Source: Trichodelitschia bisporula (Eukaryota > Ascomycota > Dothideomycetes > Phaeotrichales > Phaeotrichaceae). From it: a DNA stretch of 64,000 nt. Position numbers and translations under genes: made by a program. How positions within the stretch are numbered: position 1 is the stretch's first letter; each line of letters opens with the position of its first letter. Of this stretch, positions 34,160 through 42,811 are shown piece after piece. The stretch is from positions 426,963 to 490,962 of the forward strand of contig ML996701.1 of the NCBI GenBank assembly GCA_010356995.1, in the 5' to 3' direction. Under the pieces are notes generated by a model that saw only the letters and a list, made by a program, of their open reading frames with translations, made no database searches and had not been told where the DNA came from.

Positions 34160-34312
34160 TCACGTCCTAGAGATGCAATCGCGGTATTGTTGGTACGCCG
34201 TGCGCCTAATCACCTCCATATGGCAGCTGTTGCTGTCAGGGGCGGAGCAATAGGCGAGCATACGGGAGATAGAATGCCCACAGCCGTAGGTTATCTTCTC
34301 AACGCGGCACAT
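34160..34312 (-). CDS. Small Cys-rich protein, array copy A
   Basis: A 50-residue frame beginning MCRVEKITYGCGHSISRMLA. Its cysteines lie at 2, 11, 22 and 30 with His13 and His31, the shared frame of the array. The tail differs: where the other copies have C-x2-C, this one has only one Cys (RDCISRT), so one metal ligand is lost or the end was truncated. A TATA-like TATGAAA lies on the minus strand at 34420..34414, about 100 bp upstream. The frame is open further upstream, but those ATGs overlap or precede the TATA region, so the M-C start is preferred. No signal peptide; probably an intracellular zinc-binding microprotein, by inference. Confidence 0.65.
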   Translation of the reverse strand: MCRVEKITYGCGHSISRMLAYCSAPDSNSCHMEVIRRTAYQQYRDCISRT

Positions 34313-34689
34313 GGTGGTGCGTGAGCTTGTGTTTATCCATATGCGTGTTGTATGTGTGGATGAGTGTGTTTCGGTCATGGTTGTGGTCTTCGTTTTGGGA
34401 CGGCCTGAAAGGCTTTCATACATCGCGATGGGTGACGCTCCAGCGGCGTGACGAAACCTGGTGGTGAACATCTACACTTAAAGGACTAACGTCATCGGTG
34501 TAGGTTTAGCTCTAGAAGCTTATGAGGGATTGCAGAGAACGGGTCGTAGGAACCGCATGCAAGCTGAATGGCGTCTGTTCTAGCTGTCGGAGAGTGGCTT
34601 GACACCATGCTTTCACCGTTATAACGGACATCATCAAATGAGCCACTCAATCGATTTATCTCCTATCTACCGAGTCTACGCCGGCCTCG

Positions 34690-34833
34690 TCACTCACCGC
34701 AGCTGGGGCATTTCCGGGACACCCCAATCTTGCTCACGGCCTAGCAGCGCTTGCCCATGAGTGCGGAGCAACGGACAAGAACCCGCGTAATAGAGTGACC
34801 TCAGCTGTATATTATCTTCTCGATGCGACACAA
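34690..34833 (-). pseudogene. Small Cys-rich protein, array copy B (dead)
   Basis: The same layout as its neighbours, but the start codon is TTG (34833), the Cys of the C-G-H core is a TGA stop, and the codon after the fourth Cys is TAG. Between these the family is still readable: CRIEKIIYS, GHSITRVLVRCSA, KCPSCGE. The C-x2-C tail remains. This is a decayed paralogue whose promoter block (TTTTTATA at 34913..34920, plus-strand view) and spacers are kept. Confidence 0.75.
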
Positions 34834-35063
34834 GGTGCTTGTGTGTGTTCGTGTGTGTATGTTTGTTGCGGCTAAGGTCTCCATTTCGGCCCGCTAGAGG
34901 GATTTTTATAGATCTTGGTATGTGATGCTGAGAGGAGTGACTAAGTCTTGTGGTGATCACCGATACTTGAAAGCTAACGTCACTGGCATAGGTTGGAATC
35001 CAGATGATTTAATCGACTTGTTTCCTATCTACCGAGTCTACATCGGCACCATCGCGAGGCCTT

Positions 35064-35258
35064 TCACGCTCCATATAGCAGGTCACCCGTCGGTGGCTTA
35101 ACATCTTTAGCAGCGCACTTGCAACACTTCTGGCCCCTCCCGGTCTCCCTCTGCCTGATTATAACATGGCAGCTCTTGCCGTCGGGGGCGGGGCAACGCT
35201 CTAGGATACGCGTGTAGAAGTGCCCGCAGGGGGCGATTGTCTCCTCAACGCAGCACAT
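35064..35258 (-). CDS. Small Cys-rich protein, array copy C
   Basis: A 64-residue frame starting MCCVEETIAPCGHFYTRILE. Conserved positions: C2, C11-G-H13, C22, C30-H31 and the tail C-x2-C (KCCKCAAK), plus an extra Cys at position 3. A Lys/Pro-rich end, DVKPPTGDLLYGA, follows. A perfect TATAAAA lies on the minus strand at 35369..35363, about 105 bp upstream, followed by a CA-rich leader. This is the most complete copy and a good reference for the family. No signal peptide or membrane segment. Function unknown; metal binding is inferred from the Cys/His spacing. Confidence 0.7.
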   Translation of the reverse strand: MCCVEETIAPCGHFYTRILERCPAPDGKSCHVIIRQRETGRGQKCCKCAAKDVKPPTGDLLYGA

Positions 35259-35856
35259 GGTGATGTGTAAGCTTCTGTATGTTTGTGTTTGTGTGGGTAT
35301 GGTGTATGGGGATGTGTATCTTGTGGACCGTTGCGGCCTTCGTTCGGGGCGGTCATAGGGGCTTTTATACACCGCATTAGTAACAGGCTATGTGTGACGC
35401 TTCAAGAGAGTGATCAAGTGTTGTGGTTAGCATAGACTCTTGAAGGGAAACCCTCACCGGCATAGATTGGATTCTAGATGGTTATAAAGAGTTTCAGAGC
35501 ATCGACAAGGCTACGCTGCGCGTATTCTGATCCAGCAGGGATTCTAGTTCTAGCCTTGCATGACATGGGCTACCCACGGACTCAAGGCCGGACAACGAAG
35601 GCAGTCTCAAGTACTTAGCGGGTGAAGACTGGATTCGCATAGGACTTGGAATTGCAACGTCGGAAACGGTCAGCGGCGTATGGCTGAATAGCTTATCCTT
35701 GTCGTCGGAGAGTAGCCTCACATCATTATTAGAGTCAAAATGGGCGTCATCAAGTGAAAAATTCTTTCAATTCATTTTTTATCTACTTGATTCCCGGCGG
35801 ACTAGTATGCTCCGCCGCAACTCGCCCATCGGTCTTCGTCATGCCTCTCCTCCGGC

Positions 35857-36021
35857 TCAATGGAATATCTTATAAGTAATAGCATAACACTTGGGGCATT
35901 TGTCCGGTAGGCTGCGCCAGGTCTCGGTAGGGTGGCAGTTGCCAGGGGGGCCATGGCAAGCAACGACGAGGTGCTTCTCGGTATGTCCGCAGGAGAAGAT
36001 CATCTTCTCAAAGTGGCACAT
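35857..36021 (-). CDS. Small Cys-rich protein, array copy D
   Basis: A 54-residue frame starting MCHFEKMIFSCGHTEKHLVV. Conserved C2, C11-G-H13 and C22; the next C-H pair is one residue early (C29-H30), then KCPKCYAITYKIFH carries the C-x2-C tail. TATAAAA on the minus strand lies at 36157..36151, about 130 bp upstream. It was missed by simple length cut-offs but is intact. It has the highest proportion of aromatic and basic residues of the set. Function unknown. Confidence 0.7.
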   Translation of the reverse strand: MCHFEKMIFSCGHTEKHLVVACHGPPGNCHPTETWRSLPDKCPKCYAITYKIFH

Positions 36022-36689
36022 GATGGTGCACGGATGGCTGTCTACAAATTTGGTGATGTTTGGGTGAGGTTCTAAACCCGTGTGGTGTGTGTGGGAATGC
36101 TTGTGTCGCGTGGATGGGTATGGTCGTCACTCCGTGGCGGAGAGGACGGCTTTTATACGCCAGGATGGGTGATGCTCTGGACGAGTGACGAGTCTTGCAG
36201 TGAACATGGATGCTTGAAGGGCGGATATCACAGGTATACAGTAAGCTGACTTTGAATGGTTATGATGAGTTGCGGCACTGGAAATGGTAGCAGCGTATGG
36301 TGATGTAGACATGGAAGGAGCATTGTTATGTTAGGAAAGAGCGTACTTATCTAAGCGAAAGGGACATGACGTAGTGTGCTCATGGCTAAGGGAAGGAGCA
36401 TTAAAGGGCATCGTATGCATATTCCTAAGAGTCTCTGACTCTCTTCCTCACGTCGACTTTACTTAAATCTTCAGTTTTACAGTTGCCTCGCACGTAATGG
36501 GCCCTTGCTCTCATCATGCGGCACAATAGCTTACATCTAGTTATAGTAGAGCAGCTTCACATCGTCATCAGAGTCACAATAGGCGTCATAAAGTGAACCA
36601 TTCATTCAATTCATATCCTATCTATCCCATTCGTACCGGCCTACCACGCTCCAGAGGAGTGACGATGTCTTCTGGTAAACGCCGATACT

Positions 36690-36884
36690 TCAAGCACGCC
36701 ATCCCTCGGTGGTCTTCAGAAAGGCCACTCTCCGCAGCATATTGCCGCAAGTGTCGCAGGCGGACTGCTCTTTGCGGTGGAGGATGTTGAAATTGCAACC
36801 TGGACTCTTCGGATTGGGGCAAGAAACGAAGTGGCGAATGTCGGTATGCCTGCAGCAGAAGGTCACTTTCTCGTAGGTACACAT
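36690..36884 (-). CDS. Small Cys-rich protein, array copy E (altered core)
   Basis: A 64-residue frame starting MCTYEKVTFCCRHTDIRHFV. The core is C-R-H instead of C-G-H and the C-H pair became C-N (GCNF), while C2, C11, C22, C30 and the C-x2-C tail (CDTC) remain. TATAAAA lies on the minus strand at 37004..36998, about 115 bp upstream. Either metal coordination differs or this copy is drifting. The C-terminal extension, LRRVAFLKTTEGWRA, is unlike copy C's, so tails evolve freely. Confidence 0.65.
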   Translation of the reverse strand: MCTYEKVTFCCRHTDIRHFVSCPNPKSPGCNFNILHRKEQSACDTCGNMLRRVAFLKTTEGWRA

Positions 36885-37209
36885 TTGTGATGTGTTGTTG
36901 GAGTCTGTGTTAGTTTGTCAGTATGTCTGGGTACGTGTGTTATGTGCGTGTGTGCTGGAGATGGTTGTAGTCTTCGTTTTGGAGCGGCCAAAAGGGGTTT
37001 TATACACCGCGATGTGATGTGACGCTCGCGATGGATGACGGAACCTAGCGGTGAAAAGCGACATTTGAAGGACAGCCATCACCGGCATACGATGAACAAT
37101 CCCGGCTGGTTTCAATCCAGCAGTTCAGCAGACATATACGAGAATCCAAAGACGGCGCGACTCTCCGCCGCAAGTCATCTATCGGAACCATCGCGATACC
37201 CTACCCTTG

Positions 37210-37368
37210 TCAGGACTCTATCATTCTGCAATCGTCGCAGTTGTACCTGTCCTTGCGGTTGTGGTTGGCGAAGACATGGCACTTCCTGCCCTGAGGTTTG
37301 TCGCACGGGGAGATGATGTTGATGACGACGTGCCCGCAGAAGTGGACGACCTTCTCAAGGATACACAT
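37210..37368 (-). CDS. Small Cys-rich protein, array copy F
   Basis: A 52-residue frame starting MCILEKVVHFCGHVVINIIS, with C2, C11-G-H13, C22, C30-H31 and the tail CDDC. TATAAA lies on the minus strand at 37520..37515, about 150 bp upstream, the longest leader of the set and rich in CA and CT. It is the unit next to the methylcrotonyl-CoA carboxylase gene, whose 3' end lies 260 nt beyond. Intact; function unknown. Confidence 0.7.
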   Translation of the reverse strand: MCILEKVVHFCGHVVINIISPCDKPQGRKCHVFANHNRKDRYNCDDCRMIES

Positions 37369-37782
37369 TGTGGTGTCTGGGTGAAGTTGAACCGGTGGAG
37401 GTGTGAATGGATCTGAGTAGAAATGGGTGTGGTGGGTGAGTGTGCATGTTGGATGTGGGGATGAGGTTGTGGGTTGGATGGTTGATGTAAACATTTCGGG
37501 TCGCGCAGAAGGGGTTTATACTCCACGACATGTGACGCTGGGGACCCGTGAGCACAGGCCCCTTGGGAACTTGAAGGGAAAACATGACCGGGATGGGTTT
37601 GACAGTTGCCGCTGTCTAATGCAGTATAAGAAGAGACAACAGCGAGCGAATCCCTAGATGGCGAGAGAGAGCGGTCGAAGTCCAGTATCCCTACCGCGTC
37701 ACCCTCCACATCCGCTCTGCTCAACGCCCTCCCCCAAAAGCGCTGGACAGTCAACATCCCAAGCCTCTTTTCCTCTGCTCCA

Positions 37783-39546
37783 TTACATCCTAAACACACC
37801 AAACCTCGTCTCCTCCCCGCCTGTATCCGCCGCCACCCTCAACCCCAACGCAAGCACCCTCCTCGAATCCGTCGGCAGTATGACCCCATCATCCCACAAC
37901 CTCGCCGACCCATAAAGCACCTCACTCTCTCTCTCAATCCTCTCCTTAAGTCCTTCCCCCCCCTTCCCCACACTCGCCATCACCGCCTCCAACTGCTCAG
38001 CCCCCATAACACTCGTCCTTGCATTCGGCCACGTCCACAAAAACCGCGGCGAATAGGCTCTTCCACACATACCGTAGTTCCCAGCACCGGCACTCGCCCC
38101 AATCACAAGCGTCAGCTTCGGCACCGCCGCACACGCCACCGCTGTAACAAGCTGCGCGCCGTGCTTCGCGATACCAGCATTCTCCGCCGCGCGACCCACC
38201 ATGAAGCCAGCGATGTTTTGCAGGAATAGGAGGGGTATTTTGCGCTGCGCGGCGAGTTGGATGAAGTGTGCGGCTTTGAGGGCGGAGGGGGAGAGGATGG
38301 GCCCGTTGGAAGCGAGGATTGCGACGGGGAGGTTGTGGATGCGCGCGAAGCCTGCCCGCGTCAGTTGGGTCTATGAAAAAAGGGGGGACGTACCTGTGAC
38401 AATCGTCTGTCCGAAGTCCGGCTTGAATTCAGCGAATTCGCTCCCGTCGACGAGACGCGCGATGACCTCGTGCGCGGGGATCTGCCGCCGCAAGTTCGTG
38501 CCTACGATACCGGCTAGCTCGGCGGGGTCGTAGAGCGGTTCTTTCCAGCTCGCGGGTGCGGCTTGGTCGGTTGGGATTGAGACGGCAGCGTTCCGGGGCC
38601 AGTTGTAGTTGGAGATGGAGCGGCGGGCTAGGACGATGGCGTGTGCTTCGTCGACCGCCATGTAGTCACCCACACCCGACACGCTCGTGTGCATTGCCGC
38701 GCCACCCAGGTCCTCAGCGTCTACGACTTCGCCCGTTGCGGCTTTGACCAGCGGTGGCCCGGCGAGGAAGATATGCCCCGTCTTCTCGACGATGATGTTC
38801 TCGTCGCTCATAGCGGGGACGTACGCACCGCCCGCGGTACACGGCCCCATGACGATAGACAGCTGCGGAATGCGGGCTGCGCTCATCGTGGCCTGGTTGT
38901 AGAAGATGCGGCCGAAGTTATTAACGTCCGGGAAGACATCAGCCTGGTGCGCGAGATTTGCGCCGCCGCTGTCCACGAGGTAAATGCACGGCAGGCGATT
39001 CTGCCTCGCGATCTCCTGCGCCCGCAGATGCTTTTTCACTGTGATGGGGTAGTATGTCCCGCCCTTAACCGTGCTATCGTTCGCAACAATCATGCTCGTG
39101 ACACCGCTGACCGTGCCTATCCCCGTAATGATCCCGCCACCGGGGACGTCCTCGCCGGGATACAGCTCGTGGCCGGCCAGAGGGGAGAGCTCAAGAAACG
39201 GCGTGCCGGGATCTATCAACGCTGTGATGCGGCTGCACGATTAGCTTCCTCCATGGTGGCAGGACGCAACCACTTACTCCCGCGGCAGTATCTTCCCCCG
39301 CGCACGATGCTTCTCCCGCGCCTTCTCCGAACCACCCTGTGCAGCCGCACGCCGCAGCTCCGTGACGCGCGCGCAGGCTGCCCGCATTTGTGCATCATTG
39401 TGCTTGAATTCTGCGCTCGAGGTGTCGATCTTCGAGCGGAGGATGGAGACTTGTGAAGCGTGGTGCGAGTGCGTGTGTGAGGCTATGTGCCGGCGGGGGG
39501 GTAAGCGGCGGTTAAGGATCCGGATTGAGAGTCGGGGAGGAGACAT
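37783..39546 (-). CDS. mccB: 3-methylcrotonyl-CoA carboxylase, beta (carboxyltransferase) subunit
   Basis: Three exons: 39546..39278, 39232..38394 and 38351..37783; introns of 45 and 42 nt (GTAAGT to GTGCAG, GTACGT to GGGCAG). Joined in phase they give 558 residues. The ATG at 39546 ([20 protein letters not shown]) gives an Arg-rich mitochondrial presequence; the frame is open upstream but less suitable. The carboxyltransferase body has [20 protein letters not shown], the acyl-CoA site GGGIITGIG and [20 protein letters not shown], then [39 protein letters not shown] and, in the last exon, [40 protein letters not shown] and [10 protein letters not shown]. The subunit moves the carboxyl group from biotin on the alpha subunit to 3-methylcrotonyl-CoA in leucine breakdown. 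The next gene, divergent, makes its substrate. Confidence 0.94.
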
Positions 39547-40196
39547 TGTGGGTGGTGGTTGTCGTGATGGTCGGTTGTTGAGGTTAGTGATGTTTGCTGG
39601 TTCGCGTCTTATGCGGGGAGGAATGGCCGATGATAGCCGTGGGACCTGGGGAAGGCCCTGGAGACAGGGCTTCTCCACATTGTGGCTGGTGCTTACAGGA
39701 GGGGGCGTCAACGTCATCGTTGCTGCATAAAAAAGATATCACGGTTTATCTGGCGCTCGTAGCATTAAGGCGCTTCATCGAGCAATTGTGTATGGATTAC
39801 TGGCTAGTCGAGTGAGATATCAAGAAGGGGGAGTCGCGATGTGTTGACAGAAGACAGACACCGGGCGGTACTGAGTTGACCGGCTTGGACTGCTGATGTC
39901 AGAAGGTTAATTGTAAGGTTACTGGAGGAATAATCCTTTGGAGCTTGCTGTGCCCTTCGTTGCCACGCTTCAGGTCCATTGATGGCATACCGTATAGCAA
40001 AGGTCTTGGATAGAATAATACTGAAGTAATCCGTAGCACTCAGAGATTTGAATGAGGTGGGGCACAACGACTTGATACGTCCCGCTCAATTACCGAAGCT
40101 ACCCGCCCCAAGGTCGCACCCGGGAATGTGGCGCTCGCTGACCACGACCGTTGTTTATGAAGTCCACAACCCCACAAAATGAAGTAGAACAGCTCA
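39547..40196. promoter_or_regulatory. Bidirectional promoter of the leucine-degradation pair
   Basis: 650 nt between the start codons of mccB (-) and isovaleryl-CoA dehydrogenase (+). Two consecutive steps of one pathway share this region, so common induction by leucine is likely. I could not pick out a specific factor site with confidence. Confidence 0.5.
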
Positions 40197-41582
40197 ATGG
40201 CGACCTCCACCCTCGTCCCCCGTCTCCTCGCGCGCTCCATCCGCCAAACATGCCGACAGACCTATCTCCCCCGCACCGCCACCCGCGCCGCCTCCTCCAT
40301 CCACCCCAAAGGCTTCACCCCACCCACCAACGATGAGCTCTTCGAGCTACGAGAGCAAGTCTCAGACTTCACACGTAACGCCGCCCTCCCCCCCAATCCA
40401 CCCTCTAACCACGCCGCAGGCCGCGAAATCCCCCCCTCCGTCGCCCACGCCACAGACCTGAACAACGACTTCCCCACCCCAATGTGGGGGAAGCTCGGGT
40501 CCGCGGGCTTCCTCGGCGTGACCGCGGACGAGGAATACGGCGGGCTGGGCATGGGCTACCAAGCGCACTGCGTGGTGATGGAGGAGCTGAGTCGTGCGTC
40601 CGGCAGCATCGGGCTTAGTTACGCTGCGCACTCGCAGCTGTGCGTCAATCAGCTCATGCTCCACGGCACACCGGAGCAGAAAGCCGCGTTTCTGCCTGAG
40701 CTTATTAGTGGGGAGTTGGTGGGTGCGCTGGCTATGACCGAGGCGCAGGCCGGCTCGGACGTGCTCTCCATGCGCACCAAGGCGACGAAGGTGAAAGGGG
40801 GGTGGGAGCTCAGCGGGGCGAAGCTGTGGATTACGAACGGGCCCGACGCGCATCTCGTCATCGTGTACGCGAAAACGGACCCCGGGGCGCGGAAAATCAC
40901 CGCCTTTATCGTGGACACCAGCGCGCCGGGCTTCAGCGTGACCCGCAAACTCGACAAACTCGGCATGCGCGGCTCAAACACCGGCGAGCTGGCCTTCGAC
41001 TCCGTCTTCGTGCCCGACGACCGCGTCCTCGGTGAGATAAACGGCGGGACCAAGGTCCTGATGAAGGGCCTCGATCTCGAGCGCCTGGTCCTCTCCGCCG
41101 GACCCCTGGGCCTCATGCGCGGCGCCTTCGACGTCGCACTCCCGTACGTGCACTCGCGGACGCAGTTCGGCGACCCCATCGGGCATTTTCAGCTCGTGCA
41201 GGGCAAGCTCGCAGACATGTACACGGCTTACCAGCGCTCCGCGGCGCTGACCTACGCGCTGGCCGCGGCGGTGGACACCGGATCCGCGGCGCACTTTGCG
41301 CGGCCTGAGAGCCTATTCCCTCCGCCCGCAGACGTTACGCCCGCGCATGACGCGCGGGTGCGGAGTCAGGACTGTGCGGCGGCTATATTGGGGGCAGCGG
41401 AGAGTGCGACGCGCGTGGCGATGGATGCTGTTCAATTATTGGGTGGAATGGGGTATTCGAGTGAGATGGCGGTGGGGCGGATTATGAGGGATGCGAAGCT
41501 GTATGAGATTGGGGCGGGGACGTCGGAGGTGAGGAGGGTTATTATTGGGAGGGCTTTGAATCGGTTGTATGTTGATGTTTGA
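40197..41582 (+). CDS. ivdA: Isovaleryl-CoA dehydrogenase, mitochondrial
   Basis: One exon, 461 residues. An Arg/Ser-rich presequence (MATSTLVPRLLARSIRQTCR) targets the matrix. Acyl-CoA dehydrogenase marks: EEYGGLGMGYQAHCVVMEEL, SIGLSYAAHSQLCVNQL, the FAD site ALAMTEAQAGSDVLSMRTKA, LSGAKLWITNGPDAHLVIVY, and the isovaleryl-specific catalytic Glu in LDLERLVLSAGPLGLMRGAF, then VQLLGGMGYSSEMAVGRIMR and EIGAGTSEVRR. It oxidises isovaleryl-CoA to 3-methylcrotonyl-CoA, passing electrons to ETF. Between VDTG and SQDCAAAIL there are about 25 residues more (with PESLFPPPADVTPAHD) than I expect from the human enzyme, placed in a surface loop; an unremoved intron is not supported by good splice sites. 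Codons end mostly in C in the first two thirds and shift to G/T after about 41340. Confidence 0.94.
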   Translation: MATSTLVPRLLARSIRQTCRQTYLPRTATRAASSIHPKGFTPPTNDELFELREQVSDFTRNAALPPNPPSNHAAGREIPPSVAHATDLNNDFPTPMWGKLGSAGFLGVTADEEYGGLGMGYQAHCVVMEELSRASGSIGLSYAAHSQLCVNQLMLHGTPEQKAAFLPELISGELVGALAMTEAQAGSDVLSMRTKATKVKGGWELSGAKLWITNGPDAHLVIVYAKTDPGARKITAFIVDTSAPGFSVTRKLDKLGMRGSNTGELAFDSVFVPDDRVLGEINGGTKVLMKGLDLERLVLSAGPLGLMRGAFDVALPYVHSRTQFGDPIGHFQLVQGKLADMYTAYQRSAALTYALAAAVDTGSAAHFARPESLFPPPADVTPAHDARVRSQDCAAAILGAAESATRVAMDAVQLLGGMGYSSEMAVGRIMRDAKLYEIGAGTSEVRRVIIGRALNRLYVDV

Positions 41583-42122
41583 AGGCTATAATGACAACTT
41601 TGTTTGCTGGGAAACCCGGGGGCTTGGGCCACCTACCGCAAAGGGAAATCGATGCCAAGGAATGGATCACTCACTGAAGGTGGACACTCCACGCATGCAA
41701 ACGATACCATTCCTTAACATCAACATCATGCCTCAACATCAACATCACTCCTCAACCATCAACATCATTCCTCAACATCAACATCATGCCTATATACAGC
41801 ACTCAAAAACATGATTCACTGACTGCCCAAGGCTCCTGCTTCCAAGCTCCTGGTCCTGGGAAAGGCCCTGCTCGACAGCATGCTGGACGAACTGCTGGAC
41901 CTTAAGTGTCATAGGAGGATACCATCTCTCCCATATCAAATGGCCACATGCCCTGTATGGGTCACGTGACTCGATAAGCTTGATGCTGATGCCTGCAATT
42001 CCAGCCCTGGCTGGACTTGCAGGGTGAGGGCTTGGCGCTGGCCTGTGCGCTAGCACCCCCAGCTCCCCCACACTCCACATTCATACGCGACACCCTTACA
42101 TAGTTCCTCAAGCTTTCAATGA
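41583..42122. other. Intergenic region with a minisatellite
   Basis: 540 nt downstream of the dehydrogenase. Apart from the short tandem repeat at 41711..41789, nothing recognisable. Confidence 0.5.
41711..41789. repeat. About 20-bp tandem repeat (CATCAACATCA type)
   Basis: Four imperfect copies of a unit close to TCCTCAACATCAACATCATG, in turn built from a CATCAA sub-unit. Non-coding as far as I can tell. Confidence 0.75.
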
Positions 42123-42584
42123 ATGTTATTCCACAACCAATGCTGTGCAACCAGTGATTTGTGCGCCCCTGACATTAAGGATCGCCAGTCGGTCCTTGAA
42201 GTGGACTTCGCCAAGGTCATGCAGGATCTCAAGAAGCTCAGACGGGATCTCAACAAGCTGAGACGGGAGCAAGAAAACTTCAGACGGGAGAAGGGAAAGC
42301 TCCTGTTTCGCATACGCCAGAAGTGCAATGAAAAGGTCAAGCTCGCCAGGGCCCTGGCCACCCTTAAGAAGCGCGTAGACGGACTCAAGCATGATATCCC
42401 GACGCTCCACCGCACTACTGAGCAGTGTACGCACGAGGCTGAGCGTGTGATCAAAACGTTCATGGAGGCGAAGGGCAGGTCGGATATCGGAAACAGTGCG
42501 GAAGAATTGAGTGGTGGTACGGAAATGGCGGGGAGTGACGGTGGTGATAACTGTCATCGGCGGTACCACCATCGCCGGTGGTAA
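42123..42584 (+). CDS. Small coiled-coil protein of unknown function
   Basis: A 153-residue frame from ATG 42123. Residues about 25-115 form a strongly charged coiled coil: the heptad K-L-R-R-[DE]-x-x occurs in near-perfect tandem (KLRRDLNKLRREQENFRREK), encoded by a 21-bp repeat at 42234..42296, followed by RIRQKCNEKVKLARALATLK and further heptads. The ends are unstructured; the C terminus is His/Arg-rich (HRRYHHRRW). No signal peptide or membrane segment, no family recognised. The frame has a good start context and an intact heptad register, which support a real gene, but it could be a young or lineage-specific one. Confidence 0.45.
   Translation: MLFHNQCCATSDLCAPDIKDRQSVLEVDFAKVMQDLKKLRRDLNKLRREQENFRREKGKLLFRIRQKCNEKVKLARALATLKKRVDGLKHDIPTLHRTTEQCTHEAERVIKTFMEAKGRSDIGNSAEELSGGTEMAGSDGGDNCHRRYHHRRW
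42564..42583 (+). other. Perfect inverted repeat overlapping the stop codon
   Basis: TACCACC, a 6-nt spacer and GGTGGTA form a perfect 7-bp stem spanning the last codons and the TAA of the coiled-coil gene. It may fold in the mRNA or be a chance product of His/Arg codons. Confidence 0.4.
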
Positions 42585-42811
42585 ACAGACGGGCTAAGAT
42601 CGGGAAGGCGACGTCCAGACGAGCTAGGAATACCAGTGTTCAGCAAACCATTTGAGCCGACCTGACCGTTCAAGCGATCGATGTCTAGGTTAACCTTACT
42701 CAGTGCTCCAATCCATAGCAATCTGATTAAAGCGCTTGATCCCGAACTGCGACCCTCATTCTTGCCCTTGTGAAACAATCTCCAACGCGACAGCTTCTGA
42801 GCCGCGCTCGA

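Larger units (their letters stand above)
33600..37525 (-). repeat. Tandem array of duplicated small-gene units
   Basis: At least six units of roughly 0.4-0.9 kb, all on the minus strand, each with a TATA-containing promoter, a CA-rich leader, a short Cys-rich reading frame and a conserved 3' spacer. Shared spacer pieces (plus-strand view) include CTATCTACCGAGTCTAC or close variants (34060, 34665, 35025), the CATCATCAAATGAGCCA type (34625, 35745, 36590) and the AGCGTCAC / TTGAAGG / CACCGGCATA promoter blocks. The stretch 33600-33840 resembles 35510-35720 without a gene of its own, so the array's left end probably holds spacer from a lost unit. The copies are clearly related yet well diverged, so the duplications are not recent. 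Confidence 0.8.

Noticed and set aside
34160-34471. Upstream in-frame starts that lengthen the small Cys-rich proteins to about 100 residues
   Set aside because: The upstream ATGs overlap or precede the TATA box (the MYK start is the ATG-TATAAA itself), so they should not be in the mRNA; the conserved part begins at M-C.
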